Positions 22,134 through 31,762 of a stretch of 64,000 bases of DNA are shown here, piece after piece. Numbering within the stretch: position 1 is the first letter of the stretch; every line of letters starts with the position of its first letter. The translations under genes were made by a program, and so were the position numbers. Below the pieces are notes generated by a model. That model made no database searches, had not been told where the DNA came from, and was given only the letters and a program-made list of their open reading frames with translations. The stretch comes from Ralstonia sp. NFACC01 (GTDB lineage Bacteria; Pseudomonadota; Gammaproteobacteria; Burkholderiales; Burkholderiaceae): contig NZ_FOWV01000010.1 of NCBI RefSeq assembly GCF_900115545.1, forward strand, positions 62,001-126,000, read 5' to 3'.

Positions 22134-22142
22134 CTGTCCCCA
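22134..22142. repeat. Right inverted end CTGTCCCCA
   Basis: This is the inverse of the left end at 21297-21305. It lies 51 bp upstream of the transposase start. Confidence 0.6.
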
Positions 22143-22333
22143 ATTTTTAGCAGGCAAACGCTTGCATGGCGGCTGTCGCGCAGAGGCGACGGCGAAGTTT
22201 GCGTGCCGTCAAATTGGCGACCGTCCACGGCATCGACGACGGGGTGAACTTGATCCCGAGCAAATCGGCCAAGCAACTTCCCCGCGAGACTGGCTCCCAT
22301 CACATCACGAGACAACACGAGAGGGAGCGATTC

Positions 22334-23008
22334 ATGGCTTTTCACCGCCTAGCCGCCGTAGCTGTAGCCGCCGGAATGCTTGCCGCCGGATTCAGCCAGA
22401 CCGCCTTTGCGCAGAGCACGGACTTACCGCCGGCCACCGGCAACTGGATGGTGCGCCTGCGCGCTGTCAACCTGACAGCCGCCAACAAATCCGACGCGGT
22501 GCCGGCGCTGGCCATTCCGGCTGACGCCATTCAGATCAACAACAAGGTCCTGCCCGAGCTGGACATCTCGTACTTCTTCACGCCGCACCTCGCGGCCGAG
22601 CTGATCCTGACTTACCCGCAACAACAGGACGTCACGGTCATGCAAAGCGCGCTGGGCGGCCCGACCAAGATCGGCAGCTTCCGCCACTTGCCGCCCGTCC
22701 TGACGATGCAATACCACTTCACGCCCGAGTCGCGCTTCAAGCCGTACGTGGGCGCGGGCATCAACTACACGCGCATCTCGAATGTGAATCTGCAGGTGCC
22801 GGGCGTTGGTTCGCTGGACCTCAGCAAAAACAGCTTCGGCCCCGCGCTGCAGGCCGGCTTCGACTATCGCCTGACCGAACGTCTCTACTTCAACGTCGAC
22901 CTGAAAAAGACCTGGATCAGCGCCGACGTGAAGATGGCCGGCCAGACCATCAGCAAAGTGAAGGTTGACCCGTGGCTGCTGGGCGTCGGCCTGGGCTATC
23001 GCTTTTAA
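22334..23008 (+). CDS. OmpW family outer-membrane protein
   Basis: This 224-residue protein has a signal peptide (MAFHRLAAVAVAAGMLAAGF, cleavage near AFAQ) followed by an eight-stranded barrel of the OmpW type. Diagnostic features are GNWMVRLRAVNL at the mature N-terminus, LPELDISYFFTPHLAAEL, LPPVLTMQYHF, KPYVGAGINYT, and a final YRF that ends in Phe for BAM recognition. OmpW proteins form narrow hydrophobic channels for small apolar molecules. The start at 22334 follows GAGGGAGCG; the longer frame from 22166 lacks a signal and is not used. Confidence 0.93.
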   Translation: MAFHRLAAVAVAAGMLAAGFSQTAFAQSTDLPPATGNWMVRLRAVNLTAANKSDAVPALAIPADAIQINNKVLPELDISYFFTPHLAAELILTYPQQQDVTVMQSALGGPTKIGSFRHLPPVLTMQYHFTPESRFKPYVGAGINYTRISNVNLQVPGVGSLDLSKNSFGPALQAGFDYRLTERLYFNVDLKKTWISADVKMAGQTISKVKVDPWLLGVGLGYRF

Positions 23009-23110
23009 GGGAGGGCGATCAGCGAACTGACACTGTCCTGATCGACTTTTACCGACGTGCCGCAGGGGCCGTCGACGGCGGGGGCGCTCGTCGGCGGTGG
23101 TTGGCGCGTT

Positions 23111-23148
23111 CGGCCCGGCATGCGTTGGGGCGGCCGGGCATTTTTTTT
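23111..23148 (+). terminator. Rho-independent terminator downstream of the OmpW-like gene
   Basis: GCCCGGC (23113-23119) pairs with GCCGGGC (23133-23139) and is followed by ATTTTTTTT on the plus strand. It is about 100 bp after the stop. A second weak hairpin (CGATCAG/CTGATCG) lies nearer the gene, at about 23018-23045. Confidence 0.8.
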
Positions 23149-23233
23149 GGGCGTTTGATTTCGATCTGGTTTCAGATCGATTGGGAGCCAGGCGGGCGGA
23201 TAGCGACCCGAACAGTAACGGTACAGCCGTTAC

Positions 23234-24400
23234 TCAAGCTGCATCAATGGCAAAGATGCGGCGATGTTCCTTGATAGCGTAACGATCCGTCATGCCGGCG
23301 ATGTAATGCGCGATCCAGCGCGGCTGCTCTTCGGGATTGGCTTTCGCCTGGTACTGCGGCGGCAGCAGACGCGGGTCATCCATAAAGACGCGGAACAGAT
23401 CGTCGATGATGCGGCGCGCCTTGGCGGCCATGCGCATCACGAGGTAATGCCGATACAGGTTGTCAAACAGGAAGCGCTTGAGCGCGCGCGCCTCTTCGCG
23501 CATCGGGTCGGAGAACGCGACGAGCGCTGATGCGGCACGCACGTCATCGATACATTGCGGCGCAACGTCAGCAATGCCGGCACGCGTGGTGCCGATCAGA
23601 TCGACGATCAGCGCGTTGATGATGCGGCGAATGGTTTCGTTGATCAGGCGCCGGCCGCTGACATTCGGGAACGCGGTCTCGGCCTCGCGCCGATGGACAG
23701 CCCATAGCGGCACGCCTTCGAGTTGCTCCAGCGTAATCAGGCCGGAACGCAGGCCATCGTCGATATCGTGGTTGTTGTACGCAACCTCATCAGCAAGGTT
23801 GGCAAGCTGGGCTTCCAGCGAAGGCTGTTGCCCCTCGAGAAAACGCCGCCCCAGGTCACCCAGCGTGGCCGCGTTGTTGCGCGAGCAATGTTTGAGGATG
23901 CCCTCGCGCGTTTCGAACGTCAGGTTCAGACCATCGAAACCGCCGTAGCGCTCCTCCAGCCGATCGACCACCAACAAGCTCTGGAGGTTGTGTTCAAAGC
24001 CGCCGTACGGCTTCATGCAGTCGTTGAGCGCGTCCTGCCCTGCGTGGCCGAACGGCGTGTGGCCCAGATCGTGTGCCAACGAAATTGCTTCGACCAGGTC
24101 TTCGTTCAGACGCAGGCTGCGGGCAATCGAACGAGCAATCTGCGCGACCTCGAGACTGTGCGTGAGCCGCGTCCGGAACAAATCGCCCTCGTGATTCACG
24201 AAAACCTGCGTCTTGTATTCGAGGCGGCGAAAGGCGGTGCTGTGGACGATGCGATCGCGGTCACGCTGGAACTCGGTGCGCGATGTGGATGGCGGCTCGG
24301 CGTGCACGCGGCCGCGCGTCTGCGCCGAATGCGCGGCGTAAGGGGCGAGAGGGCCTTCGAGGTCGAACGGCGCAGAAGGCAAAGCGGATCGGTCGTTCAT
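23234..24400 (-). CDS. dgt: dGTP triphosphohydrolase-like protein
   Basis: This 388-residue HD-superfamily protein is of the deoxyguanosinetriphosphatase-like type. Metal-binding HD motifs are visible: [15 protein letters not shown] (first His) and [19 protein letters not shown] (His-Asp plus second His). Further conserved blocks are [10 protein letters not shown] and [14 protein letters not shown]. Proteins of this group hydrolyse dNTPs to the nucleoside and tripolyphosphate; substrate preference is unknown here. It follows aroB by 19 bp, a linkage common in betaproteobacteria. Confidence 0.94.
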   Translation of the reverse strand: MNDRSALPSAPFDLEGPLAPYAAHSAQTRGRVHAEPPSTSRTEFQRDRDRIVHSTAFRRLEYKTQVFVNHEGDLFRTRLTHSLEVAQIARSIARSLRLNEDLVEAISLAHDLGHTPFGHAGQDALNDCMKPYGGFEHNLQSLLVVDRLEERYGGFDGLNLTFETREGILKHCSRNNAATLGDLGRRFLEGQQPSLEAQLANLADEVAYNNHDIDDGLRSGLITLEQLEGVPLWAVHRREAETAFPNVSGRRLINETIRRIINALIVDLIGTTRAGIADVAPQCIDDVRAASALVAFSDPMREEARALKRFLFDNLYRHYLVMRMAAKARRIIDDLFRVFMDDPRLLPPQYQAKANPEEQPRWIAHYIAGMTDRYAIKEHRRIFAIDAA

Positions 24401-24419
24401 CGGGCCATCTCGTCTTGTC

Positions 24420-25526
24420 TCAGGCGACGGGCGCTTCGGTCGGTGGTCGCAGCACGGCGTGCCGCAAGGTAGCGCGCAAGTCGGCGTCGGGCACCGTGGT
24501 CACGAACGCCTGGCCCAGCTTGCGCAGCAGCACGAATTTGATCTCGCCGGCTTCGGCCTTCTTGTCGACGCGCATCAGGTCGATGAAGCGATCAACGCCG
24601 AGATCCGGCGCCACCGTTGGCAGGTCGGCCGCACGCGTGAGCGCAGTGATGCGGTTGCGCGTGTCGATGTCGATAAAGCCCAGGCGATGCGACAGGTCTG
24701 CCGCCATCACCATGCCGCAGCCGACGGCTTCGCCATGCAGCCATTCGCCGTAGCCCAGGCCGGCCTCGATAGCGTGGCCGAAGGTGTGGCCGAAATTCAG
24801 GGTGGCACGCAGGCCGGTTTCGCGCTCGTCCTGCGCCACGACGGCCGCCTTGATGCGCACCGAGCCGCGTACGGCTTCGGCCATCAGGTCGGTATCGCAC
24901 TCGTTGAGGCCTTTGATGTTCTGCTCGATCCAGGCGAAGTAATCGGCATCGGCGATCGCGCCGTGCTTGATGACCTCGGCCATGCCAGCAGCCAGCTCCC
25001 GCGCAGGCAACGTGCGTAGCGTATCGATATCGGCCAGCACCACCTGCGGCTGGTGGAACGCACCGATCATGTTCTTGCCCAGCGGATGGTTGATGCCCGT
25101 CTTGCCGCCCACAGATGAATCGACCTGCGACAGCAGCGTCGTCGGCACCTGGATGAACGGCACGCCGCGCATGTAGCAGGCTGCGGCGAAGCCGGTCATG
25201 TCGCCGATCACGCCGCCCCCCAGCGCAACCAGCGTGGTTTTGCGGTCCGCGCCCGCCGTCAACAGCGCATCAAAGATGCGGTTGAGCGTGTCCCATTTCT
25301 TGAACGACTCGCCATCGGGCAGGACAACCGTGTCGACAACCTTGCCAAGCGAACGAATGGCCTCCTCGACCTGGGCCGCATAGAGCGGTGCGACGGTCTC
25401 GTTGGTGACGATCACGGCGCGCGCGCCGCGAATGTGGGGGGCGAACAACTCAGCCTTGGACAGTAGCCCCGAGCCGATATGGATCGGATAGGCGCGATCG
25501 CCAAGGTCAACATCAACGGTAATCAT
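24420..25526 (-). CDS. aroB: AroB, 3-dehydroquinate synthase
   Basis: This 368-residue NAD- and zinc-dependent enzyme cyclises DAHP to 3-dehydroquinate in the shikimate pathway. Conserved motifs are [10 protein letters not shown], the NAD-binding [37 protein letters not shown], and the zinc-binding [11 protein letters not shown]. Its start overlaps the aroK stop by four bases (25523-25526), so AroK and AroB are translationally coupled. Confidence 0.98.
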   Translation of the reverse strand: MITVDVDLGDRAYPIHIGSGLLSKAELFAPHIRGARAVIVTNETVAPLYAAQVEEAIRSLGKVVDTVVLPDGESFKKWDTLNRIFDALLTAGADRKTTLVALGGGVIGDMTGFAAACYMRGVPFIQVPTTLLSQVDSSVGGKTGINHPLGKNMIGAFHQPQVVLADIDTLRTLPARELAAGMAEVIKHGAIADADYFAWIEQNIKGLNECDTDLMAEAVRGSVRIKAAVVAQDERETGLRATLNFGHTFGHAIEAGLGYGEWLHGEAVGCGMVMAADLSHRLGFIDIDTRNRITALTRAADLPTVAPDLGVDRFIDLMRVDKKAEAGEIKFVLLRKLGQAFVTTVPDADLRATLRHAVLRPPTEAPVA

Positions 25527-26095
25527 GACTGAGGGGAGACTTGCGAGGAGGAGGAGGCGCCCGCGGGCGGCACAACAATGCCGGCCACCTCAAGTTGCAT
25601 CAGGACCATATTAACAAGCTGGGCGACAGTGGGCTTGCCCGTTTCGATGACAAAGTGCGCCACGTCACGGTACAGCGGATCACGGATCGCATGCAGTTCT
25701 TCAAGCTTGGCACGCGGGTTTTCGGTCTGCAGCAGTGGCCGGTTCTTGTCGTGGCGTGTGCGAAGGTACAGGTCATGCGGATTGGCGCGCAGATAGATCA
25801 CGGTGCCACGCTCACGCAAGAACGCGCGATTCTCGGCCCGCAGCACGGCGCCGCCGCCGGTGGCCACGACCACGCCATCGCGCGAGGTGAGTTCGTCGAT
25901 CATGTGGGTTTCGCGATCGCGGAAGCCCACTTCGCCCTCGTGCTCGAAAATGACTGGCACACGCACGCCGCAGCGCGCTTCGATCTCGTGATCGGAGTCG
26001 AAGAATGGCAGATCGAGCCGACGCGCCACCGCCCGGCCGACCGTGGTCTTGCCCGCGCCCATCAAGCCGACGAAAAATACGTTCGAAACAGACAA
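25523..26095 (-). CDS. aroK: AroK, shikimate kinase
   Basis: This 190-residue P-loop kinase phosphorylates shikimate at O3. Walker A is [11 protein letters not shown] near the N-terminus, [11 protein letters not shown] binds shikimate, and ATGGGAVLR is the central substrate loop. [20 protein letters not shown] is the lid. About 15 extra serine/alanine residues lie at the C-terminus. It heads the aroK-aroB-dgt run. Confidence 0.97.
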   Translation of the reverse strand: MSVSNVFFVGLMGAGKTTVGRAVARRLDLPFFDSDHEIEARCGVRVPVIFEHEGEVGFRDRETHMIDELTSRDGVVVATGGGAVLRAENRAFLRERGTVIYLRANPHDLYLRTRHDKNRPLLQTENPRAKLEELHAIRDPLYRDVAHFVIETGKPTVAQLVNMVLMQLEVAGIVVPPAGASSSSQVSPQS

Positions 26096-26174
26096 AATCG
26101 CGTGAAATCAGGAATTTGAGCTTGATTGTAGTGGCATTTGGTCACCATCCTGCACAAACCCGGAAGCAGGACAC

Positions 26175-26210
26175 AAAAAAGCCCGGCGCTCCACTCAGGA
26201 GGCCGGGCTT
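26175..26210 (-). terminator. Rho-independent terminator of the pil operon
   Basis: GCCCGGC (26181-26187) pairs with GCCGGGC (26202-26208), with an additional CTCC/GGAG inner stem. A run of six A on the plus strand (T on the minus strand) follows. It sits 24 bp after the pilQ stop and before the divergent-looking aroK start region. Confidence 0.85.
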
Positions 26211-26233
26211 TCAGATCGCGATGCCGCCGCCGA

Positions 26234-28396
26234 TTACTTCAGCGACAGTTGATCAGACAGCACACGCGGCGTCAGGAAAACGAGCAGCTCGGTGCGGTTG
26301 TTGATCTTGTTCGTGCTCTTGAACAGATTGCCGAGCACCGGAATGTCACCCAGCAGCGGCACCTTGTTGATGTCAGTCCGCTCGTTCTGCGTATAGATAC
26401 CGCCGATCACAACCGTGCCGCCGTTCTCGACCAGCACCTGTGTCTGCACGTGCTTCGTGTCGATGGCAAAGCCGTTGGTGGTCTGGATACCCACGCTGTC
26501 CTTGTTGACGTCCACATCCAGGAAGATGTTGCCATCCGGTGTGATCTTGGGCGTCACTTCCAGCTTCAGGTTGGCCTTCTTGAACGAGACCGACGTCGCA
26601 CCGGAAGAGGTCGCCTGTTGATACGGAATCTCAGTACCTTGCTCGATCAGCGCCTTGATGTTGTCGGCAGTGACCACGCGCGGGCTGGAAACGATCTTGC
26701 CGCGACCATCTGCTTCCAGGGCGGAAAGTTCCAGGGCCAAGAAACGGCCGGCCCCCGCATTGAACAGGCTTACGGCCACGCTGGCAGCGTTCACGCCGTT
26801 GATGCCGTTGGCCGGAAGGCTGATTGCCGGGCTGTTGTCCCATGTGGCGCCCTGGGTAACCGGCGACACCACGTTGGTGTAGGTATTGCCGTAACCAGCG
26901 CCGTTTGTTTTCGACGCGAAGCCCAGCTTGGCACCCAGGTTACGGCTGAACGTGTCGTCCGCCTCAACGATGCGCGCCTCGATCATCACCTGGCGAACCG
27001 GGATGTCGATCTTCTGAAGGAACGCCTGCACCTCTTCGAGCTTGCTCGGGATGTCGGAGACGAACAGCTGATTCGTACGCGTATCCGCCGTGAGCGAGCC
27101 GCGCTTGGACAGAACTCGCGAGGTCGTGCCACCGGCAGCACCGCCTGCCCCACCTGCGGCACCGGTACCCAGCAGCATGTTGCGCACATCGCCGGCGTTC
27201 TGATAGTTCAAGCGGAACACCTGACTGCGCAGCGGCTCCAGTTCGGTCACCTGCTGTTGCGATTCAAGCTCGGCTTTTTCCTTCGTGGCCAGCTCGCCAC
27301 GCGGGGCAACCCACAGCACGTTGCCGTTGCGACGCGACGCCAAACCCTTGGAATCGAGCACAATCTGCAGTGCCTGATCCCACGGCACATCTTTCAGACG
27401 CAGCGAAAGCGTGCCCGTCACGCTGTCGCTCGTGACGATGTTCAGGTTCGTGAAGTCGGCGAAGACCTGCAGCAACGAACGCACATCGATGTTCTGGAAG
27501 TTCAGCGACAGGCGCTCGCCACGGTAGCCCGGGCCGGAAATCAGCTTGTTCGGATCTTCCTTCGTTGGGCGCACTTCCACCACGAACTGCGTGTCGGTCT
27601 GGTACGAGCTGTACTGCCAGTTGCCACGCGGCTCGATGATCAGGCGTGCGCCAGTGCCGTTGTCAGTGGCACGCATGGCCTGCACGGGCGTGCCGAAATC
27701 GCTCACGTCATAGCGACGACGCAGCGACTGCGGCAGCGTCGCACCGACGAAATCGACTACAAGGTTCTGACCTTGCTGGGCGATGTTGATCGCCGAGTTG
27801 GCCGTCGACAGGTCGACCACCACGCGGCCGGCGAGATCCTCGCCGCGGCGGAAGTCAACGTTGCGCACCGCCGGGCGCTCGGCGCCTGCGACGGGTGTCG
27901 TGGCCGAGAAGGTCGGCGCCGCGACAGCTGCCGCCACCGGCGCCGCTTCCAGCGTCAGCACGTACTGATTACCGCGCACTTCCGACTTGTACTGCGTCTG
28001 GCGCGACAGATCGAGCACGACGCGGGTACGGTCGCCGATCTGCACGACATTGGCCGAACGCAGCAGCTTCCCGCCGTATTGATAATTGGCGCGGCCCTGC
28101 GCGAAGCTGGCCCCGAAGAAGTCGATGGCGATGCGCGCGGGCTGCTGCGTGCTGAACTCCACCGGCTTCTGTGTCGGCGCGCTCTTGAGCGTGACCGTCA
28201 CCACGGTGGATTCACCGGCCGTGGCCTGCTCCACCTTTTCGATCGTGTTGCCGGAGACGGCCGCTGCAGGCGCTGCCTGCTGGGCGGCGGCCTGACCAGC
28301 CACCATGAACAGGCACAGCGAAAGCCATGCCACCGCGCCCCCCCGGGCCACTCGGGTTGCCTGCGACAGGCCGCCCTTCACAAGACGCATCGTCAT
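26234..28396 (-). CDS. pilQ: PilQ, type IV pilus secretin
   Basis: This 720-residue outer-membrane secretin forms the pore for type IV pilus extrusion. It has an N-terminal signal (cleavage near GQAAAQ), two AMIN domains that bind peptidoglycan (about residues 50-290), an STN/N0-type domain (about 310-380; LNFQNIDVRSLLQVFADFTNL), N1, and the secretin core ending in NKVPLLGDIPVLGNLF and a short tail. A Gly/Ala-rich loop (GTGAAGGAGGAAGG) lies before the core. ATG at 28396 has AGGAG upstream and overlaps the pilP stop (ATGA). Confidence 0.97.
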   Translation of the reverse strand: MTMRLVKGGLSQATRVARGGAVAWLSLCLFMVAGQAAAQQAAPAAAVSGNTIEKVEQATAGESTVVTVTLKSAPTQKPVEFSTQQPARIAIDFFGASFAQGRANYQYGGKLLRSANVVQIGDRTRVVLDLSRQTQYKSEVRGNQYVLTLEAAPVAAAVAAPTFSATTPVAGAERPAVRNVDFRRGEDLAGRVVVDLSTANSAINIAQQGQNLVVDFVGATLPQSLRRRYDVSDFGTPVQAMRATDNGTGARLIIEPRGNWQYSSYQTDTQFVVEVRPTKEDPNKLISGPGYRGERLSLNFQNIDVRSLLQVFADFTNLNIVTSDSVTGTLSLRLKDVPWDQALQIVLDSKGLASRRNGNVLWVAPRGELATKEKAELESQQQVTELEPLRSQVFRLNYQNAGDVRNMLLGTGAAGGAGGAAGGTTSRVLSKRGSLTADTRTNQLFVSDIPSKLEEVQAFLQKIDIPVRQVMIEARIVEADDTFSRNLGAKLGFASKTNGAGYGNTYTNVVSPVTQGATWDNSPAISLPANGINGVNAASVAVSLFNAGAGRFLALELSALEADGRGKIVSSPRVVTADNIKALIEQGTEIPYQQATSSGATSVSFKKANLKLEVTPKITPDGNIFLDVDVNKDSVGIQTTNGFAIDTKHVQTQVLVENGGTVVIGGIYTQNERTDINKVPLLGDIPVLGNLFKSTNKINNRTELLVFLTPRVLSDQLSLK

Positions 28397-28938
28397 TGCG
28401 CGCTCTCCTGAACTTTCAGGGTCGTCATTTTTTCTTTCCATTCGGTCGTGCCTTCGCGCACCAGCTCACGCAGGGTGAGTTCCTGGTCTCCGATGCGGAC
28501 GATGCGACCATAGTTTTGTCCGATGTACTGCCCCACATGCACATGCTGCGTCTTGTCCCCGACAGACAGGACACCTTCCGTCTCGCCATTGCGCTTCATC
28601 GTCCCGACCAGCTTGAAGGCTTCCAGCGGATAGTCTTCCAGCGGCTCGCGACGGCGATTCGGTTCCGGCGATTCGTTCTGCGCGCGCGAAAGTTCTGCCA
28701 CCTTCTGCACGCTGAACGGATCAGTCTGCTTGGTGGTCGTGTATTCGCGCGGCGCGTAAGGCTTGGGCTCGGGCAGCGGCGGCACGGTCGTACTGACGCT
28801 CTGGCGCGCTTGCTGCATCCATTGCTGCAGTTCCTCGTCTTCGCTCGCGCCGCAGGCCGTCAGCACGACGGCGAGGCACAGCGGCGACAGACGCAGAACG
28901 TGCGACATGCGGCGACGGCTCATGGTGCGGCCCCTCAT
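28393..28938 (-). CDS. pilP: PilP, pilus alignment-complex lipoprotein
   Basis: This 181-residue inner-membrane lipoprotein has lipobox LTAC around residue 29. It links PilN/PilO to PilQ across the periplasm. Its N-terminal half is proline-rich and disordered. The C-terminal beta domain contains the family block LEAFKLVGTMKRNGE and the end YIGQNYGRIVRIGDQELTLREL. The start at 28938 overlaps the pilO stop (ATGA) and has AAGGGAGG upstream; the later in-frame ATG at 28923 is possible. Confidence 0.95.
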   Translation of the reverse strand: MRGRTMSRRRMSHVLRLSPLCLAVVLTACGASEDEELQQWMQQARQSVSTTVPPLPEPKPYAPREYTTTKQTDPFSVQKVAELSRAQNESPEPNRRREPLEDYPLEAFKLVGTMKRNGETEGVLSVGDKTQHVHVGQYIGQNYGRIVRIGDQELTLRELVREGTTEWKEKMTTLKVQESAQ

Positions 28939-29594
28939 TTGGCGCCTCCCTTGGCAGCGGCATTCGCCTTGCGCTGAGCCGCCTGCTCATCGGCGTCGAG
29001 CGCCCGGTAGGCTTCAGCGCGCGTTTCCATCACCATGCCGCCATCCTTGGTGCCCGTCAGCGAGATGTTCTGCAACGTGACGATGCGCGACAGCGCGGCC
29101 ACGTCGGCAGCAAAGAGTGCCATGTCGTGATAGCGGCCATTCACCTTCACCGCCACCGGGATCTCGGCGTAGTAAGGCTTGATCACCGCGCCGGACGGGC
29201 GGAACAGGTCGAAGGTCAGGCCACGCGCGATACCGGCATGGTTGACGTCGGCCAGCAGCGCGTCCATCTCGGTCTTGTTGGGCAATTGCAGCTCAAGCTT
29301 GGCGACACGCTGCTCCACCTCGACCTTCTGCTTGCGCAGCGCTTCAAGGTTCACCACCTGCGCGAGCTTGCTCTGGTATGCCGACTTGAGGTTGTTCTGC
29401 TCGGTGCGCTTGGCGTCGCGCTCGTCAAACTTGCCGCTCCAGTAGAACTGCCAACCCAGGCCGATCACCAGCACGGCCGAGAGAATCATGAACAGGATGC
29501 GCGGCGCGATCGGCCACGTTTCCGGCTCATTCAGGTTCAGGCCACGGAACTGGCTGACCAAGTCTTCCAGCGAAATTTCGGTCGAGAGCGCCAT
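28935..29594 (-). CDS. pilO: PilO, pilus alignment-complex protein
   Basis: This 219-residue bitopic inner-membrane protein has a cytoplasmic N-terminus (MALSTEISLEDLVSQFRGLN), one transmembrane helix (about residues 30-50), a coiled coil (about 65-105), and a ferredoxin-like periplasmic domain. It heterodimerises with PilN. The start at 29594 lies 2 bp past the pilN stop; the longer frame to 29654 runs back into pilN and is not used. Confidence 0.95.
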   Translation of the reverse strand: MALSTEISLEDLVSQFRGLNLNEPETWPIAPRILFMILSAVLVIGLGWQFYWSGKFDERDAKRTEQNNLKSAYQSKLAQVVNLEALRKQKVEVEQRVAKLELQLPNKTEMDALLADVNHAGIARGLTFDLFRPSGAVIKPYYAEIPVAVKVNGRYHDMALFAADVAALSRIVTLQNISLTGTKDGGMVMETRAEAYRALDADEQAAQRKANAAAKGGAK

Positions 29595-29596
29595 GG

Positions 29597-30229
29597 TTAT
29601 TTCCCTGCCGTGGCCGTACCCGGCTTGACCGACGCTACCGGCTCGGCCTTCCATTGGAAGCGGATCGTGAAGTTGAACAAGCGGCGCTGTTCCTTCAGGT
29701 TGTTCGTCATGGTGGTGGCCACCGATTCGCCCAGCTCGGCGTGATCCAGCCAGGGCACCGCACCCAGGTTGCGCAGCAGATCCGACACGCGTTCGTTGGA
29801 CTGCGCCACACCCGACACGGTGTAACGCTCGCCATCCTGCTTGAGCGAGGTGAGATAGATGCCGTCCGGCACCTGACGCACCAGTTCCTCGAGCAACTGC
29901 ACCGGGCGGTTGCGCTGGTTCTGCAGGCTTTCCACCGCTTGCTGGCGTTGCAGGAGATCGTCGATGTCCTTCTTGAGGGTGTTGACCTCGGCGATCTGCT
30001 TGTCCATCTCCGCGTTCTTCTGCGTGAGGATGTCGTTGATGCGTTGCGCCTCTTCGGTCTGGTGATCGATCACCATGCCACCCAGGAACACCACTACAGC
30101 GCCCGCAACGGCAGCGCCGCCCAGGCTCATGAAGACTTTCTTGCGCTTACCGGCACGCCGCTCTGCGTGATACGGCAGCAGATTGACGTTCGGGAGCGCA
30201 TTCACGGCATTCGCGCTTTCATTGGCCAT
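29597..30229 (-). CDS. pilN: PilN, pilus alignment-complex protein
   Basis: This 210-residue bitopic inner-membrane protein carries a short cytoplasmic motif INLLPYR-like sequence, here VNLLPYHAERR around residues 15-25, which docks onto PilM. One transmembrane helix (about 35-55), a coiled coil and a periplasmic ferredoxin-like fold follow. It lies 10 bp after pilM and 2 bp before pilO. Confidence 0.95.
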   Translation of the reverse strand: MANESANAVNALPNVNLLPYHAERRAGKRKKVFMSLGGAAVAGAVVVFLGGMVIDHQTEEAQRINDILTQKNAEMDKQIAEVNTLKKDIDDLLQRQQAVESLQNQRNRPVQLLEELVRQVPDGIYLTSLKQDGERYTVSGVAQSNERVSDLLRNLGAVPWLDHAELGESVATTMTNNLKEQRRLFNFTIRFQWKAEPVASVKPGTATAGK

Positions 30230-30239
30230 CGTCTGCTCC

Positions 30240-31325
30240 TTATTGCAGCCCGCGCAGGGCAAGGCCCGCGCTGACGATGTAGGCCGGCAGATCGCGCTGC
30301 AGATAGCGCGCGTTGACGTTCTTGGCCGCGCCCATATTGGCGAACGGATTGGCCAGCGTCGTATTGATCTGCGTCTGTTGCTGGATCGCGGTCTGCACGC
30401 CCAGCAACGATGCGTGACCGCCCGAGAGCACGATTTCGTCCACGCGACCGACGCTCGAGGTCGACAGGAAATTCTGGATCGCCTGTCCGACTTCCATCGC
30501 CAGCGTCTCCAGCGAGGGCTTGAGCAACTGGCTGCGGTATTCGTCAGGCAGCGTGTTCTTGCGCTTCTTCACCTCGGCCTTGAGCAGATCGAGGGAGAAC
30601 AGGCGCGAGATGCTTTGCGTAAGCTGGTCGCCCGAGCCTGACATCGGCTGCTCGTACAGCTCCTTCCAGCCTTGGTAGAACAGTGCATGCGAGCGCGCAC
30701 CGCCCAGGTGGAACATCGCCACGACGGGCATGTCGCGTGTCTCGGTTTCCGTGGCGTCGGGCTTGACGGCCAGCATGTGCGTCATGGCGCGCTGGATGGC
30801 GTTCTCTTCCACGTCCATGACGATTGCTTTCAGGCCGGCCATCTCGGCAGCCGTCACGCGCTCGGTCACGCGCTCGGAAACCGTTGCCGTGACACGCACG
30901 CCGACCCCGCCTTCGGTTTCGGATGGGCCGATCACGACATAGTCGAAATTGACGTTCTGCGAGGGCGGAAACAGCCGATTGGCTTCGCTCTCGACCTGCA
31001 CGAAGAGCTCGTCTTCGGTCAGGTTGTCGGGCAGGCTGACGGTTTGCGATTCCGTCAGGCTTGCAGGAATGGCAAGCACGGCTTCCTTACCGCGGATGCC
31101 GGCCTTGGCGATGGCACGCTTGAGCGCATTGCCCACCGCATCGATATTCACCAGATTGCCGTCAGCGACGGCACTGCGTTCAATCAGCTCGCTGGCGCAT
31201 TTTTCGAGACGGAAATCCCCCTGCTTGCCGTTGGCGGACAACTCCACCACCTTGACGCTGGAAGACCCGATATCTATCCCGACGATATTGCGGCGCAGCA
31301 GGCCGGACAACAAACCCCGTCGCAC
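30240..31325 (-). CDS. pilM: PilM, actin-like type IV pilus assembly protein
   Basis: This 361-residue cytoplasmic actin/FtsA-like ATPase anchors the PilN-O-P complex. The phosphate-1 motif is NIVGIDIGSSSVKVVEL, and the phosphate-2/adenosine region reads EIVLSGGHASLLG. The start is GTG at 31325, preceded by a GGGGTG ribosome site; no ATG lies near the family N-terminus. It is the first gene of pilMNOPQ and is transcribed away from mrcA. Confidence 0.95.
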   Translation of the reverse strand: MRRGLLSGLLRRNIVGIDIGSSSVKVVELSANGKQGDFRLEKCASELIERSAVADGNLVNIDAVGNALKRAIAKAGIRGKEAVLAIPASLTESQTVSLPDNLTEDELFVQVESEANRLFPPSQNVNFDYVVIGPSETEGGVGVRVTATVSERVTERVTAAEMAGLKAIVMDVEENAIQRAMTHMLAVKPDATETETRDMPVVAMFHLGGARSHALFYQGWKELYEQPMSGSGDQLTQSISRLFSLDLLKAEVKKRKNTLPDEYRSQLLKPSLETLAMEVGQAIQNFLSTSSVGRVDEIVLSGGHASLLGVQTAIQQQTQINTTLANPFANMGAAKNVNARYLQRDLPAYIVSAGLALRGLQ

Positions 31326-31762
31326 AGAGACACCCCACCGTTTATAGTTTTTTGAACCCTGGCGCCCGTCGCAAATCCAACGTGCGCCATAGCCTGCTTA
31401 GATTTGCTGCTGGATTCTCACAAAATCCTTTAGAACAGGCAAACGCTCAGGCAGACCGCGATGCATTTCGCGCCATGCCTTTCCGAAAGCGTTGTCAAAA
31501 CCCCACGGTCGGGGGATACCCCTTTCGTCTGACTTGATTTCCGCTCCGTCTACTTCTATCGGCGGATTCTTAGCCGCCTTGAATCAAGGGGCGGCCGGCG
31601 CACAATCCGCCCGCAGGGTAAGCATGACGCGGCGCACAAGTGCAGTCGCGTACGCTGACGTGACACTGGTTACGTGCTGTTACGTCCGATGCCGCCGGCC
31701 TCCCGAAGCCTCGACGATATAATCGCCGCCACGCTGACTGACACCCCCGGTGCCCACCTGTA
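31326..31762. other. 437-bp divergent intergenic region pilM / mrcA
   Basis: No coding region is supported here. It holds the upstream signals of both pilM (minus) and mrcA (plus). A clear TATAAT is present on the plus strand at 31718-31723. On the minus strand an AT-rich TATAAA-like box (around 31340) sits close to pilM. Short G/C symmetry (GGGGATACCCC, about 31512-31522) is seen but no convincing RNA gene. Confidence 0.5.
31718..31723 (+). promoter_or_regulatory. Candidate -10 box for mrcA
   Basis: A perfect TATAAT lies 40 bp upstream of the mrcA start. A good -35 match at standard spacing is missing, so an activator or an extended contact may be needed. Confidence 0.45.

Larger units (their letters stand above)
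21297..22142 (-). mobile_element. Small RAYT-like transposable element with inverted TGGGGACAG ends
   Basis: The left boundary is TGGGGACAGATTAAATTC (21297-21305 core) and the right boundary is its inverse, CTGTCCCCAATTTTTA (22134-22142 core). The two enclose only one transposase gene. Known RAYT (REP-associated tyrosine transposase) genes are commonly flanked by short palindromic or TGGGGACAG-like motifs. No target duplication is obvious. The element sits between gltB and the OmpW-like gene and breaks neither. Confidence 0.65.

Noticed and set aside
26138-28411. A 757-codon open frame antisense to pilQ
   Set aside because: It is the same kind of shadow frame. PilQ on the minus strand is unmistakable, and the frame also crosses the pil terminator.
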